Positions 46,901 to 51,868 of a DNA stretch of 64,000 bases are shown piece by piece. Source of the DNA: Macrostomum hystrix. Taxonomy: Eukaryota; Platyhelminthes; Macrostomidae. Under the pieces are notes generated by a model. That model ran no database searches. It was given only the letters and a program-made list of their open reading frames with translations, and was not told the DNA's origin. How positions within the stretch are numbered: position 1 is the first letter of the stretch; the number at the start of each line of letters is the position of its first letter. The stretch covers positions 2,756,501 to 2,820,500 of the forward strand of contig CATNEN010000011.1 in NCBI GenBank assembly GCA_950097015.1, written 5' to 3'. A program made the position numbers and the translations under genes.

Positions 46901-47413
46901 TGTTTTATATTGAAAAAAACCCCAGGCAGCACAACTGGTCACTGGCTAGTATCGTTTCTGGATCCAAAAGATGCTCAACTAGATTCAAAGTCTCGCATTC
47001 TAAACGGCATAGCCCAATCTTTGCGCCCGATGCATGTTAGCGTTGCTCGAGTTCTGCTTAACGACGCCTCGCTAGCTACGACTGGTAGATTCTCGGCTTC
47101 GTCAAATAGTTTGCTGTTACTCCGGTCCGGCGCTTATTATAATGTGCCGCATCATCTGCACAGCTGGCGCCTAGTCCTAGCCTTCGCCAGGCATGGCTAT
47201 TCCGATGCTAAACGCATCCAGGTACCATCGGCACCTACACCATTCGACCATGCTGTAGATGCCGCTGTAGCTTTTCTATTGTCATTCAATGGAGTTGCCG
47301 TGTCGCCTGTACACATCGCCATTTGCGCTGGACTGTTTGTCCTACTAGCTGGCATTATTGGCTTGTGCCTCTGCGCTAAGAAAGGATTGGCTAAAGTAAC
47401 AAAGACCGATTAG
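31940..47413 (+). CDS. Type I membrane protein with thioredoxin-like domain
   Basis: Exons 31940-32441 and 46926-47413 join at phase 1 (donor GTAAGA, acceptor CCCCAG) and give 329 residues. A signal peptide (1 to about 21, IVLFMLLSLFSTTLS core) is followed by a luminal domain. The second exon encodes a segment of thioredoxin-fold character: GHWLVSFLDP strand, then VSVARVLLNDASLATTGRF, then SLLLLRSGAYYNVP, as in TMX/PDI-type domains. A transmembrane helix near residues 297-320 (HIAICAGLFVLLAGIIGLCL) and a short Lys-rich tail complete it. The CxxC redox centre expected after the first strand is absent (FLDPKDAQ), so it would not be a disulfide oxidoreductase. The 14,484-bp intron contains a SINE and a nested DNA transposon plus retroelement. 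The gene structure is well supported; the family assignment is tentative. Confidence 0.7.
32540..32823 (-). mobile_element. tRNA-derived SINE, longest copy
   Basis: Same family as the 19.4 kb copy. On the minus strand: a diverged tRNA-like head (GTAGCCTAACGGTTCGATCC), GGTCGAGGTTTCGACTCC, the AAGACACTGAACGCTGCATT core, TTCAGTTCACCCAGCTAG, the palindrome CAGTCCATGGACTG (32643-32656), then a tail with TTATTATTATT. It lies in the giant intron. Confidence 0.82.
33020..33297. repeat. Left terminal inverted repeat of DNA transposon
   Basis: 278 bp, the reverse complement of 46591-46868 with very few differences (for example the second base inside the TA). It contains spaced repeats of a CCAATTGATTTCC-type motif. 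Confidence 0.92.
33404..34404 (-). pseudogene. Decayed IS630/Tc1-like DDE transposase
   Basis: On the minus strand the 5' part (to about 34111) encodes a helix-turn-helix region (GEDWRLLARQLQIKPRITRS). After a frameshift near 34111-34171 the catalytic part follows: FLDEFGFNVW with the first Asp, LLCDNARAHANVP with the second Asp, and after an in-frame TAA at about 33677 the SPFLNAAEAAG segment with the catalytic Glu. Counting residues from the second Asp to the Glu gives 30, i.e. DD30E by eye. The remaining C-terminal part runs to 33404. The frameshift, the stop codon and the retroelement that interrupts the N-terminal region show it is non-functional. A further N-terminal piece lies at 46523-46590 on the other side of the retroelement. 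Confidence 0.85.
34405..35432 (-). repeat. 3' LTR of the gypsy element
   Basis: 1028 bp, TGAAGAG…CTCTACA on the plus strand. It looks identical to 45495-46522 (offset 11,090). U3 is at the high-coordinate end because the element is on the minus strand. Confidence 0.96.
35433..35447 (-). promoter_or_regulatory. Polypurine tract
   Basis: On the minus strand AAAAAAGGGAGATAT directly abuts the 3' LTR. This is the expected plus-strand primer site for reverse transcription. Confidence 0.8.
35448..35854. other. Non-coding segment between RING gene B and polypurine tract
   Basis: About 400 bp inside the retroelement. An 82-codon open frame lacks an ATG and recognisable motifs, so I do not call a gene. 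Confidence 0.5.
35855..36478 (-). CDS. Retroelement accessory protein B, double RING-type zinc finger
   Basis: ATG at 36478, 207 residues. Two zinc modules with the same spacing, C-x2-C … C-x3-H-x2-C-x2-C … C-x2-C, lie at about residues 4-46 (PDCPICLDE start, CEVGHGTCQQC centre, CPICC end) and 53-90 (CLICG, CDNRHWSCFTC, CPDC). This fits the C3HC4 RING pattern of E3 ubiquitin ligases. The remaining 115 residues are helical-looking without known motifs. It starts 21 bp after the stop of accessory gene A, which has the same layout, so the pair arose by duplication. E3 activity is inference from the zinc spacing. I know of no gypsy element with such genes. Confidence 0.85.
   Translation of the reverse strand: MPDCPICLDEQTTLMPICEVGHGTCQQCETAAKQTGNPIRTCPICCRDRVHCLICGNQPQIQICDNRHWSCFTCLEALGSRNIDKCPDCFLRMRAEPLATVQLTPVAVDLLLMNVHDMEPQELRETIKTWPTPLRCQQHRQYLLQLGEHLTRRAEIVTDTEAYLYILEHTEDPAYLQLYKLFWPIAILTVKTQAQIHEYIRHQFSLE
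36500..37150 (-). CDS. Retroelement accessory protein A, double RING-type zinc finger
   Basis: ATG at 37150, 216 residues. The open frame extends upstream to about 37255 without another ATG. Module 1 begins at the second residue (DCPVCLEE, then CVNKHHVCGSC, then CPLC). Module 2 follows directly (CMICNSW, CQNQHFMCPQC, CPVC). Both have the C-x2-C…C-x3-H-x2-C-x2-C…C-x2-C spacing seen in protein B. The C-terminal half is unrelated to anything I recognise. It lies 131 bp after the Gag-Pol stop codon on the same strand. How it is translated (spliced mRNA, reinitiation) is not visible. An acquired host RING ligase is one possible origin. Confidence 0.85.
   Translation of the reverse strand: MDCPVCLEEFSCKLPCICVNKHHVCGSCLSLAHYKKPLKNCPLCRGNLRQCMICNSWRTVQYCQNQHFMCPQCIKKFAYRAIFQCPVCNNTPLLVIYNKFARIKPNYGCQLHPLTYTLFSSNKIIQLLKAWPIPRIAHKTRKNIVRYSLQYGPELRQLSIHDIAQKLFNLVDDMNLHPCPIFCTILPTLILRNEDLSYLLPPHESYEYVNSDQEVH
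37282..44961 (-). CDS. Gag–Env-like–Pro–RT–RNaseH–Integrase polyprotein
   Basis: One uninterrupted frame. The first in-frame ATG is 44961 (2559 residues), and the frame stays open upstream past 45009. Residues below are counted from the 45009 codon; subtract 16 for the ATG. Capsid-like Gag about 20-230; CCHC knuckle at about 260 (CYTCGRIGHYARDC); Ser/Thr-rich linker; envelope-like part at about 685-1320; aspartic protease at about 1415 (LLDSGSS); RT with YVDD at about 1835; RNase H at about 1987 (ETDASGSGLGA); integrase HHCC at about 2195-2240, then the D,D,E core (SIDITG, SDNGTQ, NLVERFHRN); a GPF-type C-terminal module (KYKGPFRVTG). No chromodomain. Enzymes and order of pol are typical of Metaviridae; the envelope-like insert before protease is not. 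No stop or frameshift separates Gag from Pol, so processing must rely on proteolysis or on spliced mRNAs. Confidence 0.93.
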   Translation of the reverse strand: MARRNYQVHRDIKETVGMYTMDKDFNTFIDHFDLVSREYGLQNAEKALLLPPLLQGTAREIYGKLTAAVQQDYQALVTQLRAQFARCGTNRSVLLHKLHNRKMSPTESFLTFVDDIRKIIKALHQPPPLDQGAQPIGPAESAARERQRLEDREQSLILHVINNAQPTLRDRLLRETINTEEQLLRCGMQWEASAPLMTTHNSDTTQLAEQLSKLMQQHQTSAIVPQQQRYSYPQPQQRYLHTSTCYTCGRIGHYARDCRSRGNPRSYNDNRQTNWTRPPRQLSNRNWTNSRQQDSRPSNAIVPYRQQRNPPPPRQPTQVRRQYTQAIEPEYTQTIEPKFKIEDLMPDFSVNVLDELEKQKKEQEINDLHLDNDGAAYITIIESDHSKEPPMPQKETEDTEENNFYYNNESTQKIQNDNISNDSSCIMGSLFEELSTPSPRESVAFNTCQHIERKQLQQQIKGLFKIPTMSDLSKILQNKEGIDELSTSTERNNEEHSAKNSHNTSEENISMLQILVDDIDLTETPPSTPKYKPDPEYENITHVNSSEGQNGHDKAVNTESYYSKHDRSSQTKSDYNTSMENDDDHIYDEPTTWIDMRTDTTSTVLQTLNTPLTFNMKQPTWYNQQTRPSGCNNPWHFSMRLTPPIGETEDQRYSINTNKPTTPTKVKKKKRHILIRWLFSAIVMLLLPTVVPSSVPMICPTDANIQPVIYKIPTEIKCSYFKTNQTKPIPLTIDVYKANTKKHRQYGIICFRDKHELEKVWYIQWNRIRFWQTALPVTQEECLQWNQTLFSKDGELHADEKIGNSQLFRTKNSASGRYVHWNEYIWPRYTTTNSYLIRKVLFYHNPFENMESLQLSMEDCKYNTGFCETAKLWNEAVWQVPLAPTYHQNYKWQIEHRHSPYYEITEYQRQYFVAWKVEPNIDCKFQKYHTIKGSLLSNTFLASTSDFALTFPKKAKYLQINCKENSKKLLVSEQEIPLELRDMDEDTFMRLVNGTYSTRTNTARKKRELQRPSMVSARLLAAKLAAMEHNLHKELNYLHKSLIQLTCRMHETALNYARQNYYVNPTSTFRKITGIQDALAIPISGHLLIYKCVPLHHFNILPSNTSTTCYDKPRIEAYYNGKRIQGFLDTVHNIIVGTAIPRPCTDAVNYFNINNKLHKVSTTGHITNITGMQAIIDETYELSDLQLKINKTTYKPFGDIKLDEITPGWTINDFLQVFIAQRQMMKKLFTQHNQQDKEQSFSTGFIIHNAIGSFWSNSFLDLLQGKGSYYQGFIFSSACIVWIHLALMIFITVVRCVARAYPAKQRIFQIDKQQETTTLNEKIEETLLQDQRKQLLPTAPEPEASNIYPKIEIRTARPPPKSPPLPTDPKWPANYICTLQANMGRAMAQVFINNMPSKALLDSGSSITVITKRLYDKLQLHMRPSSIAVAGAGGHALNILGQVNISLKLANKQLLVQAFVIDHLPSQDVIIGIDTFRQMNLPLTFDFNKQTFKLDNVEHPLVSQVHLQPKVHIKQDVFIQPESTCWVKAYLANHDDVEEAMIFEPRKKILTTKEVLIPTALVLITKERNIPVQIINPNQHPVKIYAGTCMGHLNTQASVMLIQPDTTTKMSKQKFLQQIDLSQSPITEGQKTQVKDLLWKYNDVFCHHDYDIGCARDIKQKIELLPHQEPIQCKPYPVAKHLQQHFDEIIEKMLKAGIIKRTVSAYSSPCLLVEKKETNERRLVCDFRVLNKYIPTDQQSLPKISELLARLNTATLFTVFDLRHGFWQIELEEESKQYTAFKTYKGEVFAYQRSPMGISNSPATMSRLTAYMLAGCTNLLHYVDDILAFGNNFEQLVKVMEQALFLLRQQGLKLQPTKCKFCRDSVRYLGHHVSSRGISPDPNNVDKVKKFPKPTSITKLQSFLGLAQYFRKFLPNFAQTAKPLYELLKIPKWKEDNWKAEQQESFDRIKQQLTSDALLKHPNFHKPFIIETDASGSGLGAVLLQEMEPKKEKPIAYISRALRPNETKWSATERELLAVLFALRQFHYYIYGSPLPTIIRTDHAPLTHVVKTKGQTNNRLIRMVLKIQDYNFHLVYKPGPMNKAADALSRTYEINAVHPIPTIKDLLKAQQDDSFYKAIQEDTEETENELTKIEKQFLRKHKNSLVFRELALYWVYNNIPRLYLPYTFRSAILHELHDSPLAGHLSAKKTIQRVAQFYFWPTINLDIRKYCTQCHSCASTKIGRRQKPEFQSVPKTTTWDTVSIDITGPLPPARQHSIDYNYILTALDVFSKFAVAIPIPDITATTVAMAFYNEIICKFGTPKTLTSDNGTQFTSQLFQQAAKLLNIQQIFTSTYNPKANLVERFHRNLHEMLTHFVYKQPEDWIIYIQSVTMAYNSAVHRSTENTPFFLMFSRDFQPPNLLVQKLLPSQYVDTPTTLQKFTSQLHLAWQIAKHNLDNQSTVPTTSNHASTLQVGDIVYLHYPAQHTHKHAFKYKGPFRVTGLISATTARLANIQDPHQPQFYVHIQRLKRITNDTTFLPTLQNPDHTKTTNKHIATAHAETQTTNTPPNTHTYNLRPR
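41070..42955 (-). other. Envelope-glycoprotein-like segment inside the polyprotein
   Basis: Within the polyprotein frame, a Lys-rich stretch is followed by a hydrophobic core at 42898-42950 (RWLFSAIVMLLLPTVVP), which looks like an internal signal sequence. About 570 residues then follow with many Cys and several N-x-S/T sites, a furin-type RKKR at about 41945-41957, and a helical heptad-like stretch downstream of it. A second long hydrophobic segment (IFSSACIVWIHLALMIFITV, about 41080-41150) is followed by a basic tail (RCVARAYPAKQR). Signal sequence, glycosylation sites, basic cleavage site and membrane anchor together match a class of viral surface glycoproteins. Sequence homology to a named Env family could not be established by eye. 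Confidence 0.72.
45010..45478 (-). other. 5' untranslated leader of the gypsy element
   Basis: Between the primer-binding site and Gag. It contains a GT-rich microsatellite (45058-45085, plus strand) and no ATG in the Gag frame. A possible splice acceptor (…AATCTTGTCAG on the minus strand, near 45035) precedes the Gag frame. Confidence 0.5.
45479..45492 (-). promoter_or_regulatory. Primer-binding site
   Basis: On the minus strand TGGTGATCTCGCCC starts two bases after the 5' LTR. Its leading TGG pairs with a tRNA CCA end. I could not match it to a specific tRNA. Confidence 0.75.
45495..46522 (-). repeat. 5' LTR of the gypsy element
   Basis: 1028 bp, with sequence indistinguishable from the 3' LTR in the lines compared. 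It drives transcription towards lower coordinates. Confidence 0.96.
46176..46426 (-). promoter_or_regulatory. LTR U3 promoter with AP-1 and Grainyhead-type motifs
   Basis: On the minus strand a TATA box (TATAAATA, plus-strand TATTTATA at 46176-46183) is preceded upstream by AP-1 consensus sites: TGAGTCA at 46250-46256 and 46314-46320, and TGACTCA at 46420-46426. Perfect AACCGGTT palindromes lie at 46201-46208 and 46371-46378. The first two AP-1 sites sit in a tandem duplication sharing ACCATATTTGGAAT and CAAACACAG. The same sites recur in the other LTR, 11,090 bp lower. This gives a U3 of roughly 350-370 bp. Confidence 0.65.
46591..46868. repeat. Right terminal inverted repeat of DNA transposon
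   Basis: 278 bp, inverted copy of 33020-33297, followed by the TA target duplication at 46869-46870. Confidence 0.92.
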
Positions 47414-48085
47414 CTTTTTCGTATTTGGCCAAAGTATATAAATATCTATCATAATGCTATTGCTACAGCTGTTCAGTCCATAGACTTGTTTCCCAAAATA
47501 TGACATATTTAAACAAAAGTTGCTCACAAAATACAAAAAAATCAATAGTTTAACACTTAAAAAGGGCCTTTCGCCTAAATAGTCGGAAATCAGAAATTAC
47601 TTTAAGTAAAAACTAAATTTTAGAGGCTTCTAATCTAATTAAACATTTTAATAGCATAGACACGTTGGTAAAAATAGCGTCAATTTTAGGCTTTAATAAA
47701 GTTACGTTTTTTAGTTATAAAATGTATCGTTTATATTCCAGTATTCTCATTTTTACTTGTTCAATATTGTCTATTGTTAACATGCTTTATGGACTAACTA
47801 AATATATATGATGTTGTGCTTTTTGTGAGATATGAGCATACATTTCTTTTGAATTTTTGGGACAATTGTTTCGTCTTGTTGCTTTCCAAAGTGAGTGATA
47901 ATAAAAATCTAGATCGATTGTATTTATTTAAAGCTTTGTCACTATTTTAAGCTTCTTTATTTTAGAAAAGTGTATCTGAAGCAGACTATACTGTTTGTTA
48001 GTCTGTAACAAATTAATTATTAAGTAAAATAATTTGGAATAAAAAATATGAGCAAATGTCGATGACGTAATAAAAAAATTTACAG
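47414..48085. other. Short AT-rich spacer
   Basis: Separates the stop of the membrane-protein gene from the first visible INCENP exon. It contains a SINE-tail fragment (CAGTCCATAGACT, about 47474) and no exon I can support. INCENP must have more exons, so their absence here is notable. Confidence 0.55.
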
Positions 48086-50028
48086 CGTCAGCAACAGCAG
48101 CAGACGCGGCAGCGCGAGGCTGTCGACGAACTGCGTCGGCTACGTCAGCAGCAGCTCGAATCTAAGCTGGCCGCCGAAGCGGACCGCCTGCAGCGTCAGC
48201 GCGAGGAGGCCAACAGGCTGCGCGCGGAGAAGGCTGCACAGGCCGAGGCTCGCAGGCGGCGAGTGCTGGAGACCGCGCAGCGCCTTCACGAGGAGCGACT
48301 GAAACGGCTGCTACTGCCAAAGACTCTGGCGCCATCTGCTCCTGCTGCTGCTGCCGCTGCCGCATCTTCTGCTGTTAAACGACCTCCGCCGATGTCCGTT
48401 AAGAAAGCGATTACGTCAACTATTGTCAAGATTGCTGTAGAACGTCAGCTCTCGCCATCGTCTCCAATTTACGAGCCGGAGCCGGTTGCGGTTGAACAGT
48501 CGACTGAGGCTCGCATGATGCACTTTAAAGTTTGCGATAGCGGCGGTAGTCTGGTAAGCTTAGTCTGTTAGGGCTCTCAAACATTTTAACATATATATAT
48601 ATATACTGCCCCTCCCTCGGGCCCCATTTCATTATTTCCTTATCCTCATATATTATTCCACTTCTCCTTATGCCACATTCCGCCCCTCAGGTTCCATTCC
48701 GCCCCTCCCTCAGGTCCCATTCCTCCACTCCACCAGGTCCCGTTCCTCCCCTTCCTCAGGTCCCGTTCCTCCCATCAGGTCCCATTCCGCGCATCCCTCA
48801 GGTCCCATTCCGCCCCTCCACTAGGTCCCGTTCCTCCCCTTCCTCAGGTCCCGTTCCTCCCATCAGGTCCCATTCCGCGCATCCCTCAGGTCCCATTCCA
48901 CCCCTCCATCAGGTCCCATTCCGTCCCTCCATCAGGTCCCATTCCGCCCCTCCATCAGGTCCCATTCCGCCCCTCCATCAGGTCCCATTCCTCCCCTCCC
49001 TCAGGTCCCATTCCGCGCATCCCTCAGGTCCCATTCCGCCCCTCCATCAGGTCCCATTCCGCCCCTCCATCAGGTCCGATTCCTCCCCTCCATCAGGTCC
49101 CATTCCGCGCATCCCTCAGGTCCCATTCCGCGCATCCCTCAGGTCCCATTCCGCCCCTCCATCAGGTCCCATTCCGTCCCTCCATCAGGTCCCATTCCGT
49201 CCCTCCATCAGGTCCCATTCCGCCCATCCCTCAGGTCCCATTCCGCCCCTCCATCAGGTCCCATTCCTCCCCTCCATCAGGTCCCATTCCGCCTCTAATT
49301 ATTTAACTGCGAGTATTTAATTAAAACATTCACTTTGTAATCCCCAAACAAATCAGGTACTGCTTCGTTGCGACTTAAAAGAGCTAGACCAAAAGCAGCA
49401 GCAGCAACAGCGGCATCAATCCGGGCACAATGATCTACAAGCTCCAATAGATGAATGGTTGCCTGATTCAGCCAACCCACTGCCGCCTTTATTTAATCTA
49501 ACAGCTACTGAGTCAACTAACGCTATGGAATTGGAGGAAACCAATGCTGAGACTGAATCAACTGAAGCACATGCAGTCCCGGTTGAAGAAGCTGACGAGC
49601 AACAACAAGACGATTACGGAGATGCCACAGACGACACCGACGAACAGTTTAGTCGAGCAGAATTCGCCGACGATGCCCTAGCTGACTGGGTGACCGAGGA
49701 TAATTTGTACAGGCTTTTTTCTAAACAAAAATTCGACGGCCCGGCCTGGTGGCGAGTGTTTCGGCCTGTGGATGTCGGCATTCGCTTAGCCGAATGTCTT
49801 TACTGCGCATTTGAAGATGTCGACTATGCGAAATTAGATCATGCAGCCCATGACGACTGCGATAATAATAATCTGAGCTGCTCCGGCGAAGGTGACTGTC
49901 GGCCAGACGGCGACTCGGACGCCTCCGCTAGACGACGCCGTCGATGGCTAGAGCGGCGAGGCAGTTCCGCTCTCTGGCGAACTCCGCCGAGCGATGTTGT
50001 TAAACGATTGCTCAATGATGCTCGATAA
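48086..50028 (+). CDS. INCENP: Inner centromere protein (INCENP), C-terminal two exons
   Basis: Exons 48086-48553 and 49357-50028 join at phase 0 and give 379 residues, with the 5' part missing. The first exon encodes a long Arg/Glu/Gln-rich single helix or coiled coil (…AEARRRRVLETAQRLHEERL), as in the INCENP central helix. The second carries an acidic region and then an IN-box-like C terminus: LADWVTEDNLYRLFSKQKFD, a conserved Trp/aromatic stretch, and near the end RRGSSALWRTPP, equivalent to the Aurora-B-phosphorylated TSS motif. INCENP is the scaffold and activator of Aurora B in the chromosomal passenger complex. About 50 acidic residues (near DYAKLDHAAHDDCDNNN) separate the two halves of the IN-box, which is unusual. 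The N-terminal centromere-targeting exons are not in the 0.67 kb upstream. Confidence 0.82.
48640..49300. repeat. Intronic minisatellite in INCENP, 23-bp unit
   Basis: C-rich array of AGGTCCCATTCCGCCCCTCC plus ATC. The period is not a multiple of three, so the long open frame across it shows a 23-residue superperiod, which confirms it is not a gene. It fills most of intron 48554-49356. Confidence 0.97.
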
Positions 50029-50084
50029 GTGTTTTGTTCCTTGAAATTGCTCTTTTTTACACTAGAACTTAATGACACTGAGGA

Positions 50085-50955
50085 AAATGGGGAATTTTTG
50101 GGATTGGAGAGTTTAGGAAATGAGGAGTTTAGGGATTTGGGAGTTCAGGAAATGAGGAGTTTAGGGATTGGGGAGTTCAGGAAATGAGGAGTTTAGGGAT
50201 TTGGGAGTTAGGAAATAAGGAGTTTAGGGATTCTGGAGTTCAGGAAATGAGGAGTTTAGGGATTGGGGAGTTCAGGAAATGAGGAGTTTAGGGATTTGGG
50301 AGTTTAGGAAATGAGGAGTTTATGGATTGGGGAGTTTAGGAAATGAGGAGTTTAGGGATTGGGGATTTGGGAGTTCAGGAAATGAGGAGTTTAGGGATTT
50401 AGGAGTTTAGGAAATGAGGAGTTTAGGGATTTGGGAGTTTAGGTAATAAGGAGTTTAGGGATTCTGGAGTTCAGGAAATGAGGAGTTTAGGGATTGGGGA
50501 GTTCAGGAAATGAGGAGTTTAGGGATTTAGGAGTTTAGGAAATGAGGAGTTTATGGATTGGGGAGTTTAGGAAATGAGGAGTTTAGGGATTGGGGATTTG
50601 GGAGTTCAGGAAATGAGGAGTTTAGGGATTTAGGAGTTTAGGAAATGAGGAGTTTAGGGATTTGGGAGTTTAGGAAATGAGGAGTTTAGGGATTGGGGAG
50701 TTTAGGAAATAAGGAGTTTAGGGATTTGGGAGTTTAGGAAATGAGGAGTTTAGGGATTGGGGAGTTTAGGAAATGAGGAGTTTAGGGATTGGGGAGTTTA
50801 GGAAATGAGGAGTTTAGGGATTTGGGAGTTTAGGAAATGAGGAGTTTAGGGATTTGGGAGTTTAGGAAATGAGGAGTTTAGGGATTTGGGAGTTTAGGAA
50901 ATAAGGAGTTTAGGGATTCTGGAGTTCAGGAAATGAGGAGTTTAGGGATTGGGTA
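50085..50955. repeat. Minisatellite, about 32-bp unit
   Basis: G-rich array of GAGGAGTTTAGGGATTTGGG plus an AGTTTAGGAAAT-like part, starting within about 60 bp of the INCENP stop codon, so possibly within its 3' UTR. Longer blocks (with GGGGATTTGGGAGTTC) repeat at about 50340 and 50590, showing a higher-order structure. Confidence 0.96.
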
Positions 50956-50959
50956 CGAG

Positions 50960-51585
50960 TAGTTAAGGTATCATCGAGTTTATTATTTAGGATGTTAGAG
51001 TTATGGGATTTTAAACTTTCGTGAATCGTGCAGTGACTATCTGTGCCCAGATGTTAGTACCTAAGAGTCAAATGGTTTTTAGTTTTTAGTTTAATAATCT
51101 CACTAAAGTTTTTATAGTCTAAAACAAGCATTTACTAAGCCGAAATAATCACTATATTTCAGGCATTTAGGTAAGACTCTAAGGTTTTTATCATTGCTAC
51201 TGAACTATTTCGCCTTTGCTGTAAATAACTTTTACATATAAGCAATCGAATGGTGCTTGCAAATGCTTACATAGCAACTGATTTACACTAATGCTTCTTA
51301 TTGTTTATTGAAATATTTTTACTTAGCCCAGTCTGTCTGTTTTGCCAAATGAAAGTCATTTAGTTTTTATTCTTACCATTATATGCACAAATAAATTGTA
51401 CATACTGTTGTCTTTTTGTACTTTCTCGGTCTAGTTGACAAAAATAAACAAAAATTATACAAATAGGTGTACAACAAAATTGTAGATATTTCATTAAAAA
51501 AGGCCACACTGAGTAATGCTTATATTTGACCGTTTTTGTACTTTCAGTTTGCGCTTTAAGCTAGGCATTTAAACTTCCCATTGCT
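50960..51585. other. AT-rich spacer
   Basis: Between the array and a SINE. No supported feature. Confidence 0.5.
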
Positions 51586-51589
51586 TCAG

Positions 51590-51760
51590 TTCACACATTG
51601 TTAGCGTGGCTGTATGTACATCTAGTCTAGCTAATGCTGGGTGAAGTTGAATTTATTGCCTTGGTAAATAGTACAGATTCTTCTATTGGATTCTTGAATC
51701 GAACCGACGACCATCATAGCCATGAGTCCAACGCTCTAACCATAAGGCGACAATCAACCC
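51590..51760 (-). mobile_element. tRNA-derived SINE, diverged copy
   Basis: On the minus strand: a head with GCCTTATGGTTAGAGCGTTGG, then GGTCGTCGGTTCGATTC, a core related to the other copies (TTCACCCAGC), and a degenerate tail. It is older than the 19.4 kb copy, judged by divergence. Confidence 0.75.
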
Positions 51761-51868
51761 ATTCTACTAATCTACTTATAGTATTTTAATAATTAAGACG
51801 TTAGCGTCTTTTGCACAGCTAAATTGGTCATCTAAGCATGCAGTCCGTCCAGAGTTGGCTCGCTTCTT

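Noticed and set aside
48670-49320. 216-codon Pro/Ser-rich frame
   Set aside because: A 23-bp repeat read in three registers; it lies in the INCENP intron with clear donor and acceptor around it.
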